The notes under the pieces: generated by a model | Told to the model about the DNA's origin: nothing | What the model saw: only the letters and a program-made list of their open reading frames with translations | The model's database searches: none | Assembly (NCBI RefSeq): GCF_007971385.1 | Contig: NZ_CP042434.1 | Coordinates: forward strand, 4,836,001 to 4,900,000 | Direction: 5' to 3' | Length of the DNA: 64,000 bases | DNA from: Arachidicoccus ginsenosidivorans | GTDB lineage: Bacteria > Bacteroidota > Bacteroidia > Chitinophagales > Chitinophagaceae | Shown: piece by piece, positions 1 to 10,177 of the stretch | Layout: each line of letters opens with the position of its first letter | Numbering within the stretch: position 1 is the first letter of the stretch | Made by a program: the position numbers and the translations under genes

Positions 1-488
1 GGATAATCGAAGGCTGGGGTCACTGAACATAAAAACACTTTTATGCCATGCGCTTTTGCAAGCTCTGCCATAGAGGCCAGGTTGCCCATGATATTATCCA
101 GGGAAATATCCCCCGTATTACCTGCAATATCGTTGGTGCCTGCAAGAATTACGACGGCTTTTGGGTGTAGATCGATCACGTCTTTTCTAAAGCGAACCAG
201 CATTTGTGAAGTAGTCTGTCCACTGATACCGCGACCAATTAAATGGTTGGTCTTAAAAAAACTGCTGTCATTATGATACCAGCCCTCTGTAATGGAGTTA
301 CCCATAAATACCACTTTCCTTTCAGAGGCTGGAAGTGCTTTTACTACCTGATTGGCGGCTTCATATCGATGAAAATTGGCCCAGTCGCCTTTTTGTGCCA
401 TTACTTTATTGGTGCCTATGCCATAGCCAAGCCCCATCGTCAATAGCCCGATTGTAAATGCCTGTAAGTACCATTTTTTTTTGTTCAT
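1..488 (-). CDS. SGNH/GDSL-family hydrolase, secreted (partial, 3' end outside window)
   Basis: The minus strand reads open from an ATG at 488 to the window edge (162 codons). An N-terminal hydrophobic stretch (about residues 8-30) looks like a signal peptide or anchor. The SGNH blocks are visible: FMGNSITEGW with the nucleophile Ser near residue 65, GRGISGQT near 86-92, and LAGTND near 115-120 with the block III Asn. Block V (Asp/His) lies beyond the edge. Members of this family are esterases or acetylhydrolases that often remove acetyl groups from glycans, which would fit the glycan-degrading neighbourhood. The exact substrate is not shown by the sequence. Confidence 0.88.
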   Translation of the reverse strand, partial: MNKKKWYLQAFTIGLLTMGLGYGIGTNKVMAQKGDWANFHRYEAANQVVKALPASERKVVFMGNSITEGWYHNDSSFFKTNHLIGRGISGQTTSQMLVRFRKDVIDLHPKAVVILAGTNDIAGNTGDISLDNIMGNLASMAELAKAHGIKVFLCSVTPAFDY

Positions 489-1039
489 AATAATTGTCTT
501 TTTCGGTGAATCCCGATCATTAAATTTTGGGTATTGATGGAGATTCGGTTTTGATTTGATTTGATTTTGAATAGATTAAATAAATAATTAAAGACTGATG
601 ATAAAGATATTTAGCGGCATTTTGTCTTTTAATTTTTAGCCCACGAACCATAAAACGCCCCCTGTCCAAGTGGGATAAGACAACATTGGGAAAAGATGAA
701 AAACAAATCCGACATAATACCCCAGTCATCTGACTTTTCGCTTTTCAAAATACGCAATTTCATAAAAAAAGTTGTAGGGTTTAACATTTGGTTGGAATTC
801 CATGGAAGGTATTTTGGAACCTGGCTGGTTAATATTCGTCAATATTTTTGCATTATTGGCTGCTTTATCATCAAAGCCAACCTGAAACATGGCGTAACTT
901 TAGCCTTGGATCCTAAGAGTAAAAAGGGTTACGAAAAGTACTTTTCATCCTTTAGTTTTCTGTTATCTACTTTTAATCATCGTTATTTTTTTATGTGTCA
1001 TCGAAACTAAAATTTACCAAACCAATCCATTTTAAAGTC
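489..1039. other. Intergenic region between divergent SGNH hydrolase and GH29
   Basis: A 551-bp AT-rich stretch. A 104-codon open frame at 696-1010 (+) has no recognisable domain, no coding-like composition and overlaps the likely promoter zone of the fucosidase, so it is not called. It presumably carries the two divergent promoters, but no clear TAnnTTTG element was found. Confidence 0.6.
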
Positions 1040-2383
1040 ATGAAAAAATTGATCTATTTTTGCCTGCTGGGGCTATTAATGACCGGTCCTGTATTTAGCC
1101 AACAAAAGCATTTAAGTAATGAAACCCCGCAACAAAAGACGGAGCGTATGCAGTGGTGGACCGATGCTCGATTCGGGATGTTTATCCATTGGGGGCTTTA
1201 TTCAGAGGCGGCACGCCACGAGTGGGTTAAAAACCACGAAAGATTGACCAACCAGCAGTACCAGAAATACTTTGACAATTTTGATCCTGATCATTTTAAT
1301 CCAAAAAAATGGGCAAAAGAAGCCAAGGCTGCCGGCATGAAATACGCCGTACTCACGACTAAACACCATGAAGGTTTTTGCCTCTTTGATTCAAAATACA
1401 CAGATTATAAGGCGACCAATACACCTGCCCACAGGGATTTGGTCCGTGAGTTTGTCAACGCCTTTAGGGCAGAAGGCATAAAGGTGGGATTCTATTACTC
1501 GCTTATCGATTGGCATCATCCGGATTTTACCATAGATGGGTATCATCCACAGCGCATTGATAACGGAGACAGCGCTGCTTATGCCAAAATCAATAAAGGC
1601 AGGGATATGGACAAGTACCGCAAATATTTGTTTAATCAGGTTAGAGAACTACTGACAAATTATGGCAAGATCGACATACTCTGGCTAGACTTTTCTTATC
1701 CGGGTAAATTTGGAAAAGGTCACAAAGATTGGCACGCCAAGGATCTTTTGAAAATGATTCGCCAATTACAACCTGGGATCATTGTAGATAACCGATTGGA
1801 TCTCAATGATTATAGCGACGGCTATGACTTTGAGACTCCAGAACAGGTCAATGCCAATACCCTTGTTAAATATAGAGGCAAGACATGGGAAACCTGCCAG
1901 ACCTTTTCAGGGTCCTGGGGATATTACCGGGATGAGACTTCCTGGAAAACCAATCATCAATTGCTGGATTTGTTGATTTCTTCTGTTACCAATGGTGGTA
2001 ATCTGATTTTAAATGTCGGTCCCACCGCCAGGGGGGAATTTGATTACCGGGCAGTCAGCCACCTGGACAGTATTGCCTATTGGATGCACGCCAATGACAG
2101 AGCTATTTATGGCTGTACTTTTGCACCGGACAGCTATCAGGTACCGGAAGGTACTAAGCTGAGCTACAATCCTAAAACAAAACGATTATATGTCTTCTTA
2201 TACAAAATACCGGAGGATGGAAAACTTAGACTACCCGGGTATAATGGCAAAATCAGCTATGCCCAACTCTTAAATGATGACTCTGAGCTACAATACAAGA
2301 CGCAAGGTGAGGATCTGATGCTGGATATGCCTAAGGTCAGACCACCTTATGATATCCCGGTAGTGGAGCTGATGCTGAAATAA
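1040..2383 (+). CDS. GH29 alpha-L-fucosidase, secreted
   Basis: The 447-residue protein would hydrolyse terminal alpha-L-fucose from glycans. It begins MKKLIYFCLLGLLMTG, a typical signal peptide ending near residue 21 (FSQQ), which is why the ATG at 1040 is preferred over an upstream start at 995. The GH29 core is clear: WWTDARFGMFIHWG at 39-52, LTTKHHEGFCLF at about 105-116, and IDILWLDFSYPG, whose Asp217 sits where the family's catalytic nucleophile is expected. A C-terminal beta-rich region follows from about residue 355. Length is normal for bacterial GH29. It is alone on the plus strand and followed by a strong terminator at 2468, so it is probably monocistronic. Linkage specificity is unknown. 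Confidence 0.95.
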   Translation: MKKLIYFCLLGLLMTGPVFSQQKHLSNETPQQKTERMQWWTDARFGMFIHWGLYSEAARHEWVKNHERLTNQQYQKYFDNFDPDHFNPKKWAKEAKAAGMKYAVLTTKHHEGFCLFDSKYTDYKATNTPAHRDLVREFVNAFRAEGIKVGFYYSLIDWHHPDFTIDGYHPQRIDNGDSAAYAKINKGRDMDKYRKYLFNQVRELLTNYGKIDILWLDFSYPGKFGKGHKDWHAKDLLKMIRQLQPGIIVDNRLDLNDYSDGYDFETPEQVNANTLVKYRGKTWETCQTFSGSWGYYRDETSWKTNHQLLDLLISSVTNGGNLILNVGPTARGEFDYRAVSHLDSIAYWMHANDRAIYGCTFAPDSYQVPEGTKLSYNPKTKRLYVFLYKIPEDGKLRLPGYNGKISYAQLLNDDSELQYKTQGEDLMLDMPKVRPPYDIPVVELMLK

Positions 2384-2467
2384 GGTTTAAATTACGCTTA
2401 GAAAGCGACAGGCATTTGCAAGTTCAGTTAGTAATTTGCCTGCATTCCACGCCTTATTGTAATTAGG

Positions 2468-2527
2468 AACAGCCGGTGCCTATAAAATCTTGACGCCAAG
2501 GTTTTATGGGCACCGGCTGTTTATTTT
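2468..2527 (+). terminator. Rho-independent terminator after GH29
   Basis: A long near-perfect stem: AACAGCCGGTGCC at 2468-2480 pairs with GGCACCGGCTGTT at 2509-2521, extended inward by TATAAAAT against TTTTATG, and is followed by a T-rich TTATTTT tract. It lies 85 bp after the fucosidase stop codon. Confidence 0.85.
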
Positions 2528-2742
2528 GTACACTTTCCAAAATGACTTGTTGTTATTGAGTTTTAAATAAAGGTTATTCTATGCGGCAACCCAACTACAA
2601 AAGACTGTCAATACGAAAAAAAATTCACTTTAATTATACGCGTCATTGCAAAAGAAATTAAAATTGTTTTAATTTTCTGCACACGAAATACCCAAGGAGA
2701 AGAATTTCAATGTATCTTCTGATCAACCTTGGCTAATGTCCG

Positions 2743-2750
2743 TATCTTTG
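2743..2750 (+). promoter_or_regulatory. Bacteroidota -7 element (TATCTTTG) before DinB-like gene
   Basis: TATCTTTG is an exact match to the TAnnTTTG -7 consensus of Bacteroidota sigma-ABfr promoters. It lies 77 bp upstream of the DinB-like start. No clear TTTG -33 element is present, so strength is uncertain. Confidence 0.55.
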
Positions 2751-2827
2751 CCGTACTATAAGGTATGGTCATTGCAGCCTGACTTTTTTTGTACTTCTGT
2801 CCATTCGTGAACTTTAAAACAATAACC

Positions 2828-3310
2828 ATGATTGAAGCCGCCACCTGTCTAAAATGCCAGTATGGTCTGATCAAAGAATCAAGAGCGAGGCTATTGAATT
2901 ACTGTAAGACGATTTCAATGGAAGACTTCCTCAGGGAAAATAGTGCGTTCCCGCTGGGTGGCAGCATTCGCAATTTACTCGTGCATGTGGCCAATACCTA
3001 TCAGTTTTGGATACTGAAGCGTGCACTCCAGATGGATCTTGATTTTACACAATATACGGCTATAAGGTCGATCCAGGAAGCTGAACGCCTGCTTGGTTCC
3101 ATAGACACGCAAATCATAAGGTTTATCGATCAATTTGAATCGACGCTGTTTGATAAACTACAATTGGAGGTCAAGGGCAGGGTTAAATATCTTTCGCCAT
3201 TGGAGCTTTTTACCCATGTGACAACACATGAATTTCATCATAAGGGTCAAATCTTACTGCTGAGCAGACATTTAGGTTATACGCCGGTAGATACCGATGT
3301 TGTACAATAA
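2828..3310 (+). CDS. DinB-like metalloprotein (DinB/YfiT four-helix family)
   Basis: A 160-residue protein with no signal peptide, predicted cytoplasmic and mostly helical. The DinB-family metal triad appears intact: His53 (LLVHVANTYQFW) plus His134 and His138 in THEFHHKGQ. Family members are four-helix-bundle metal proteins, many acting as thiol-dependent S-transferases; the founding DinB is DNA-damage inducible. The ATG at 2828 is chosen because upstream codons (from 2789) are Cys/Phe-rich and lie in the likely leader. It is alone on this strand with its own promoter-like TATCTTTG at 2743, and converges on the receptor gene. Substrate unknown. Confidence 0.85.
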   Translation: MIEAATCLKCQYGLIKESRARLLNYCKTISMEDFLRENSAFPLGGSIRNLLVHVANTYQFWILKRALQMDLDFTQYTAIRSIQEAERLLGSIDTQIIRFIDQFESTLFDKLQLEVKGRVKYLSPLELFTHVTTHEFHHKGQILLLSRHLGYTPVDTDVVQ

Positions 3311-3529
3311 ACGGGATGAATAAGTGTTTATATCAGCTATACTGGGTGGTAAGTTTAAGCGAGCGCTGTTTGGATCACTTATAGGATTGTTTTTAGCCAT
3401 GGCCCCATTTATACATCTTCAATAAAAAGCCGGATTGCTTATATCAAATTTTAGCCTGGAATGGCTCTTGCTAATAGATTAAATCAAAAAGCTTGATACA
3501 GCGATATTTGCCGTGGTCCTTTTCGGGGT

Positions 3530-6377
3530 TTATTTTTTCTTCCCGAATCTTCTGGGGTAAAAAGAGAGGGTGACCATATAATAGTTCTGTAATACCTGAG
3601 CCGTGCCCCTGGAGATGACGTTATTGCTCCCATAATTAATGATACTGGTATTTTGATGCAGAAGATCGAGGGCAGAGAATTTAAGCTCCAGGTTATTGCC
3701 CTTGAAGAACCGGTAATAAGCCTGTGCGTTCCAGATGGTAAAATTGGTTGCATCTGATCCAGAGGAAGTGGTATGGTTATAAGTAATATTGCTGCCTACA
3801 GTTAATCTGCGGGTGCACTTTATGCTCGTGCTCAGCCTTGTTTTTGCGGTCGTGTTTTTAAAAACAAGGTTATTGGCTCCTTGCTGCGCTGAACGGTACA
3901 TACCGTAGCTTTGCATTAGATTTACGGCTAGGTTGTCTTTCATGTTATAATTGAGCGTGAGGGAATGATTTTCAGAGAACGATTTGGAATAATTGAATAC
4001 AGCATTAATATAAGAAGGATTGCGGCTGATGTTTATATTGCCATAATAACTTATTTGAATCTGGTGATTTTTAAATTTGAAGGCTTTATTTAAGGTCAGG
4101 TTGCCACTCAGGTACTTATAACCGTCTATATTAATGGTATAGTGTGTGCTTCTGCCTAGACTATCTGTTACACTGCTGTCAGCAAAGTTGTGGTCCACTT
4201 TGCCAACACCGATACCAAAATTATAATTGAATGGATTTTTTGCCGTAAAACTATTGTGGTTGAATCTAAAATTAAGCGACTGGGTATAGGAAGGTGTTAG
4301 ATGAAGGTTGCCTTTGTGGATATAATATAGATTGGAACTATCCACCAGAGGTGCTAACTGACTAATATCAGCATAGGCGGCCCCTGTTTCGTAGCGAAGA
4401 TTATACACATCCATAAAGGCGCCATATTGATAGTTTTGAATATTGATGCCCGCGCTGGGTATAAACTGCTGGTATTTTTGGGTTATGTTTTGAAAATCGT
4501 GGGAAGATTCATTCTTTTTGTAATAGAACTGTTGTTGCGCTAATGCTGTAAAAGTAATGCTTTTGCTATAGCGGTTGGCCAGGCTCTTATAAAGCGTTTT
4601 GGAAAATTCCAGTCCAGGACGCTCATTTATCTGCGTATAGTTGTTTTTGCCACTCAGATAGGTGTTTGTGGTATATTTTCCAGTAAGCGTGTCCTTATCT
4701 CCAATCCAATTGTTTTGATGCTTTGCTGAGACGCCAATTGTATTTTTGAGCCTTATATCTATACTACGCAGTCTCCTGGGTAGGATCGATTTAGAGAGTC
4801 CGCCATAATCAAGGGATAGATATTGAGAAATACCGTTTGATTGTGTATTGTATTTTCTGTCAATATATTGATTTTGAGTTGGATCGGTGAGCGATGTGAA
4901 GCGTGTCTGTTTAAGGTTGAGGTTATCATTATTATCCAGGGTGAGGCCATAGTCCAGACTCCATTTAGGTGCTAATATGCCTTTTAGGAACTGATCATTA
5001 TCGTGTTGTACATGTGCGGACAGGTTAGCACCCTGGTTTTCATTATGGGTATTATCCTTGGACGAGTTTGTGCTTCCACTGGCTCCATAGGACGTGGTTA
5101 ATACGGTATTACTTTGGCTGGTATTATCTGTGACGGCCGTATTTAGACCCAAATTAATATCAAAGGCGTAATTGTCTTTTTTCTTTTCGTACTTGGCCGT
5201 GAAGTTTTGCGGCGTAAAGGTGCTTTTTTGTTGACTTATGCTTTGCTGTGTTTGGGTAGAATCTCCGCCTAAAGAAGTAATACGCTTTGTCTCATTTTTT
5301 TGTTTGCCTATGCCACTGCGAATAAAATAATTACTGGTCAGGCGGTTGTTTTGGTAATAATCAGGATGTTCAATAAAGTCCTGTTGAAAGGTGAAGCCAC
5401 CAGCCCGGCTGAGGTTAATGCCGGACATGCTAAAATCAGGCTGATATTCAATACTGGCTCCTACCCCTTTATAGGTACTATTACGCATTAATGTATTTAC
5501 ATCACCAGCCACTTTATTGATATCATTAATGCCGCCTACAATTCCAAGCTGCGTCCGGTTGGTAAAAAAATTAATGTTACCGTCCACCTCATAATGTTTA
5601 TCCGTGCCGACACCGCCGGCCAGTTTGCCGAAACGCCCTACCTCTTTGCCTTTTTTAGTTGAATATTGACCTCTGTGATGGAATCAAGCGGATTGTCTTT
5701 GTTTTTACTTTGCTGATAGACCTGCACTTTTTCCACGGCCTTCTTGGGCAAATTTTGTGTGGCTACCTTAGTGTCTCCGCCAAAAAACGGCTTGCCATTG
5801 ACCAGTACCCGGCTAACTTCCCGGCCGTGGACCGTGATGGTGCCATCTCCCCAGACCACTACGCCAGGTAATTTACGCAGCAGATCCTCCGCCACCGCAT
5901 TGGGATCCAAATGGAAAGCATCTGCATTAAATTCAAGGGTATCCCCGTTCATCTGTACAGGGGCACAGATTTTACAACTACATCCTCAAGGCCTGTATTT
6001 TCTCCCTCCGCTTCCCGGTCCATATTCAGGTGCTTTAGATCTAGTTTGCTGGTTTTGGCTGTAATAATAAACTTTTGTACCGTATTTTTATAACCTATAT
6101 AACTGGCGACGATTCTTAAGGGTGTACCTACCGGCAACTGCTTAAAATTAAATTCCCCGAAATTATTACTAAGTTGATAACTGACCAGCGCAGAATCTTT
6201 TACCCTATATACCGCCAAAGTAGCGGACTGCATGACGTAATTATGCGAGGAATCGCGCACGATGCCTGTCAGCGCACCTATACAAGTAGAATCCTTTTTG
6301 AATTGAGCAGAGTCTGACGAAACTGTCACCACTAGTATACTTAATATAATGATCGTAATACGTATATATTGGCGCAT
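3530..6377 (-). CDS. TonB-dependent receptor-like outer-membrane beta-barrel protein, frameshifted twice in this sequence
   Basis: Reads from ATG 6377 with a signal peptide (ending about SSDSAQ), a carboxypeptidase-regulatory-like Ig domain, a plug-like segment with LRKLPGVVVWGDGTITVHG and RVLVNGKPFFGGD, then a roughly 680-residue beta-barrel ending SFYPRRFGKKK. It resembles the OMP_b-brl family of SusC-like receptors. Two breaks divide it. At 5960-5963 one G is missing (C on the coding strand), and restoring it gives KSVPPVQMNGD. At 5651-5656 one T is missing, and restoring it gives QLKKGKEVGRFGKLAG. The repaired protein is about 949 residues, normal for the family, so the breaks are probably sequence errors. 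It starts 12 bp after the P2 propeller stop and is likely its operon partner. Confidence 0.82.
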
Positions 6378-6486
6378 AGGATTTACTGGTTACAGGTTCC
6401 GTTTGGGTTTTAACTGGACAATAACGGGATTGCTTTTTCGATTCTCAGTTGAAAAAAAACGTTGCATAGCCGCTGAATAAACAGGA

Positions 6487-6497
6487 TGCTTATCTGC
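6487..6497 (+). repeat. Target-site duplication, left copy
   Basis: TGCTTATCTGC here is identical to 8372-8382. Both copies lie inside P2 coding sequence at the homologous point (Ala-Asp-Lys-His), and they bracket the DDE-transposase element exactly. Confidence 0.88.
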
Positions 6498-6575
6498 AGC
6501 AATTCGGCGGTTAGCTAAAATATATGATTTTATTGGCTTGTAGGTCGGTAAAATAATTTAATTTTACGGCTGTGA

Positions 6576-6677
6576 GTGCGAAATTTGCACAAGATCCCCC
6601 TCTGGGGACCTTCGATTTCTTACTCATATAATTTAAAGTTTTAATTTGAGAGCCGGTTTTTCTAAAAGGGACCGGCT
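6576..6677 (+). repeat. Three successive hairpins in the 5' non-coding part of the IS
   Basis: GTGCGAAATTTGCAC (6576-6590) is a near-perfect palindrome. TCCCCCTCTGGGGA (6595-6608) forms a small GC stem. AGCCGGT (6651-6657) pairs with ACCGGCT (6671-6677) and is followed by TTTCTTGATTTT, so it can act as a plus-strand terminator. A terminator upstream of a transposase gene would block read-through from outside promoters. No tRNA could be folded here. Confidence 0.5.
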
Positions 6678-6789
6678 TTCTTGATTTTGGACACAAATAT
6701 AGATATTTTCATTCTATATACAAAATTAATAGTCAATTATTTAAAAATATTTTATGCTTTTTTGGACATTTCTTATAGAGTAAGGATCG

Positions 6790-8186
6790 ATGGTTCAGAA
6801 AAGATCTTGTACCCCACAAGCGCCAAAAGGACAAGCCATTGTAAGTCAATTAAATAGAGTTATTAAGCAGTACATGCCTGACTTAAAAGACCGGATGAAT
6901 AAGTTATCCGACAAGCGCCGTAGGCGCGATTACAGTGTAGCAGAGCTAGTCACTGGCTGTATAAGTATGTTTCTTTTTAAACAGACCACCCGCAATGGCG
7001 CTAATAATGACAGACAAGAAGAGAAGTTCAGGGAGAATTATTATAAACTCTTTAAGCTCCGACTACCCCATATGGATACTGTTGAGCGCTTTTTGCGGCT
7101 GCTGGATCCAGAAGAACTAGAAAAGCTCAAAGCAGTTTTGGTATGCCAGATACTAGAGAAGCGAGTACTTCACCGATTCCGTTTTCTAGGCAAATGGTTT
7201 ACTGTAGCTATTGATGGAACAGGGACCAATAGTTATGATTCAAATGACGGTGAAGGAAGCAGGATTTATAAAACATCTAAGAAAGGGGTCGTTACCTATA
7301 TGCACCATGTGGTTGAAGCTAAACTGGTAACATCCTCTGGACTAGCCATTTCTTTAGCCAGTGAGTGGGTAAATAATAAGGATAGAAAAGAATTCGAGAA
7401 GCAAGACTGTGAGCGCGAGGCTTTTGTGCGTTTAGCCGCTAAGCTCAAAGAGTATTTTCCACGGCTACCCATCTGTATCCTTGCAGATGGACTATATCCT
7501 AACAAAACCTTTATGCAGATCTGCAAGGAAAATAATTGGACGTATGTTGTTGTATTTCCTGATGACATCCTTAGCGTATTGCACGAAGATATTTATGATC
7601 TTCAAGATAAGCATCGCAGCATGCAAACAGTAGAATTAAAAGCTAAAGGCCAAACAACAATAACCAAAGACTATACATGGCTGGAAGAGCCATTGGAGCA
7701 TGAAGGGTGTACACTTTATTGGGTGAGTTGTGAACAAGTTACAACTCATAATAGTAAAGAGGGAAAGCCGACCGAAGAAGACGATAAAAAGAAATAAACC
7801 GATTTGTATTTATAACCAACATAAAGCCTACAGGGGCAAATGTTCGGGAGATATGTCAGACAGGCAGAAATAGATGGAAAATAGAAAATCAGGGCTACAA
7901 TAGTCAAAAAAATGGCGGCTATAGTCTGGGGCATAAATTCTCGCGCAACTCATTTAGTAGTTACCGCAATTATTATCAGTGCCTTCAAATAGCGCATATG
8001 ATTAATTCCTTTGTTGAGCATAGTTCAGATTTTGTTCAATTACTGCAGCAGCATAGTAAACAGACGGTTAAAAATCTGTGGAAAAAGCTCATGGAAACAT
8101 TGTCTGCTACCACACTAGATGAAAGCCTTTTTGAAATAAAAGGGAGGTACCAAATAAGGCTTAAAAGCAAGTGTTCCCAATGTTAA
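6790..8186 (+). CDS. DDE transposase of the IS, one frameshift in this sequence
   Basis: Catalyses transposition of the surrounding element. A basic N-terminal region is followed by the catalytic domain with Asp142 in FTVAIDGTGTNS, Asp233 in CILADGLYPNKT and, after repair, Glu366 in RWKIENQGYN, a plausible DDE triad with the Arg-x-x-x-Glu layout seen in IS4-superfamily enzymes. The first frame stops at 7797. Adding one A in the A-rich 7786-7794 region joins it to the second frame, KINRFVFITNI onwards, ending at 8186 for about 465 residues. Programmed frameshifting was considered, but a missing homopolymer base is simpler given the same pattern elsewhere. The exact IS family was not assigned. 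Confidence 0.85.
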
Positions 8187-8290
8187 CCAGGGAATGGAGT
8201 ATAAAAAATATCAACTCACCCCTACATAAAACTGTAGGTCTCTATAAAATATTAAGCGTATGAAATGATGCATTGCGGGTATAACACTTA

Positions 8291-8330
8291 AGGGATGGTC
8301 AAAAACAGCCCTCAGGCGGAGCCATCCCCT
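8291..8330 (+). terminator. Hairpin near the 3' end of the IS
   Basis: AGGGATGG at 8291-8298 pairs with CCATCCCCT at 8322-8330 around a 23-nt loop. It lies about 105 bp after the transposase stop and inside the right end of the element. There is no T-tract on the plus strand, so termination is only a possibility. Confidence 0.45.
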
Positions 8331-8371
8331 AAATAAATATTAAGAATTTAAAGAATTAGCCGCTGAAATGC

Positions 8372-8382
8372 TGCTTATCTGC
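8372..8382 (+). repeat. Target-site duplication, right copy
   Basis: TGCTTATCTGC, identical to 6487-6497. Removing the IS plus one copy rejoins the P2 coding sequence. Confidence 0.88.
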
Positions 8383-8990
8383 TGTTCTGTTTTTTGCTTC
8401 AAATAAGGAGTAAGCAGGCAGGCACTGTAAAGATACTGGCTGTCTGCTCCGGTGATTGCATACTGGATCAGGGGCAAATAACCATTTGTGCTGTCTGGTG
8501 TTATTTTGCCAAAACTATATAAATTGCCAGAGGAAAGATTGGACAAATAACCGACATCACTATTTCCTATTGGCAAAAAAAAGGCCAATTGATTTCCTGA
8601 TTTATAAATATTATTTATTCTGGTAATCAAATCTTTATGCAATCGATTATAGTCGTCTAATAGTAAGGAGTTTCTCATCATGACTGTATCCTTATAAACA
8701 GCGGAATCAAGGGTCAGATTTGCCGGGTAAACAAATCTATATTTGATGAGCTCCCTATCTTCCATGATGTCCACATTAAAATCGTGACTTCTGGTCCAAA
8801 TAGAATTAGTAGTGCTGCCATTTTTCAATTGGTACATTTTAGCATAATCTATAAAAGGATCTGATAAGTCATAGGGGATCAGATTTTGAATGACATGTTT
8901 GAAGTCTTTTATAATGGTGAAGTGATGGTGGTTACTGCTGTCCCTGGTATCATTTGCAAATATTGCAGTATTGCTGTCTGTAAATGCAAG

Positions 8991-9140
8991 TCAACATACC
9001 CTCACCTAGAAGGCGAGGGCTTGCCACTACTGTCGGATAAATCCGACAACGCGACCATGGGCTGATTGACTGCAGCCTAATTCGGCGATGTTTAATGCTG
9101 CATTCTTGTCCGCATGGTCACCGTGACCACAGCTGCAGCA
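8991..9140 (-). ncRNA. Candidate omega-RNA (TnpB guide RNA) region
   Basis: Known TnpB systems make a guide RNA from the 3' end of tnpB through the right end of the element, with the guide taken from flanking DNA. Here the 3' part of tnpB and the right-end hairpin (8998-9021, GTGAGGG stem) would form the scaffold. The guide would be read from P2 sequence just below 8991. This is placed by analogy, and the exact ends are not visible. Confidence 0.35.
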
Positions 9141-10137
9141 CACAAATTCGCTTTGAGTTTTCCGGTTTGCCTTTTCAATATGTCCACATTTATGACATCT
9201 TTGGGAAGTATATGCTGGCGGTACCAAAAATACAGGTACTCCGGCCAGCTTAGCCTTATAGATGATAAATTGGCGTAATTGATGAAATGCCCAACCAGAA
9301 AACCTGGAACGTTGGCTCTTGCGAACCCTTTGCCGTCTGCGAATACCTGTTAGATCTTCTAACGCTATTGCAGATCCGGTGCGTTTGGCCTCGTCCACTA
9401 TTCTTTTACTTATTATGTGGTTCTGATTCTTTTAAACCTTTTCTCTTTCCAGAGTTTTTTTTCAATTTTCTTTTTGCTGAACGGGTCTTCTTTTTTTGAA
9501 GACCAGTTCTTTTGGCTTGGTTTTTTTTATGTACCTTTTCAGTCTGCTGGCCATCAAATGATTCCCCAGTAGACAAAGTCGCTAACTGATTGATGCCCAA
9601 ATCAACACCGATCACATTTTCGTGATCTATTAATTCGGGTTCCGGGATATCACAACTGACATTTAAAAAAAAGTGACCGTTACGAAAAAACAAATCTGAT
9701 TCTCCCTTTTGAAATGCCAACAAATTACGGGCATTATCTCCAACCTCAAATTTCATTACTTGTCTTCCTTCAAGCGTAAGTATGCTTAGGCTATCACTGG
9801 AGAGAGCAAAGCTGATCATACGACAGTCAAATGCCACCGCCCCTTTTAATCTGAAGGTTCTTTGGGTATCAATTGGACCGGTAGCCTTTTTGGCTTTAAC
9901 CTTGTATGCATCTGCAACCTTACCAATAGCCCGGATGGTCATTTGGGATTTAAGTCCAAAATCCTCCCGTATAGCGTAGTAAGTTAGCTTATGCAACCTT
10001 ATTCTATTAAAACACTGGTTATCAAAAGCCACCGCTGATATTTGGTTGCAGGCAAGGTTCATTGCCGTTAATGTTTCCATTAACAGACCAAATTGCTCCC
10101 GATCTGGAACTAACTTTATTTGTGCTACAACTACCAT
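9027..10137 (-). CDS. tnpB: TnpB RNA-guided nuclease, two frameshifts in this sequence
   Basis: An IS605 OrfB/TnpB homologue, ancestor-like to Cas12. The RuvC motifs are all present: Asp179 in VIGVDLGINQLATL, Glu in AIALEDLTGI, and the final Asp in HADKNAALNIAE. The zinc finger has CHKC and CCSC pairs. Two single-base losses break the frame. The T8 run at 9455-9462, repaired to T9, gives LKKLWKEKRF. The T4 run at 9430-9433, repaired to T5, gives FKKNQNHIISKRIVDEA. The repaired length is about 370 residues, normal for TnpB. The start at 10137 (MVVVAQIKLVP) lies just after a perfect promoter. If the breaks are sequence errors, an active nuclease is plausible. Confidence 0.9.
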
Positions 10138-10145
10138 ATCTTTGA

Positions 10146-10177
10146 CAAAGATAGATAATTATTTTAGTATACACAAA
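10146..10177 (-). promoter_or_regulatory. Promoter of tnpB
   Basis: On the minus strand a TTTG -33 element (10174-10177) is followed after 20 nt by TATCTTTG (10146-10153), an exact Bacteroidota -7 element. The start codon is only 8 nt further, so the transcript would be almost leaderless. Confidence 0.7.

Larger units (their letters stand above)
6498..8371 (+). mobile_element. Insertion sequence with DDE transposase (about 1.87 kb), inserted in P2
   Basis: Bounded by the 11-bp direct repeats at 6487-6497 and 8372-8382. Terminal inverted repeats match at 12 of 15 positions: GCAATTCGGCGGTTA at 6499-6513 against the reverse complement of 8357-8371, GCATTTCAGCGGCTA. It carries one transposase gene (6790-8186). 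The long 5' non-coding part (6514-6789) holds three hairpins, and another hairpin lies near the 3' end (8291-8330). The 11-bp duplication and the DDE layout are compatible with IS4-like elements, but the family is not certain. Confidence 0.88.

Noticed and set aside
696-1010. 104-codon open frame on the plus strand before GH29
   Set aside because: No recognisable domain or signal; overlaps the likely fucosidase promoter.
3484-3753. 89-codon minus-strand frame at the receptor 3' end
   Set aside because: Overlaps the well-supported barrel in another frame.
6570-6680. tRNA-like hairpins at the left part of the IS
   Set aside because: No cloverleaf, no T-arm stem and no acceptor stem could be formed; better seen as hairpins of the IS leader.
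7780-7800. Programmed frameshifting in the DDE transposase
   Set aside because: IS elements do use it, but the same kind of one-base loss occurs in unrelated genes across the window, so sequence error is simpler.
9430-9462. Programmed frameshifting in tnpB at an A8 run
   Set aside because: TnpB is not known to use it, and two separate shifts would be needed.
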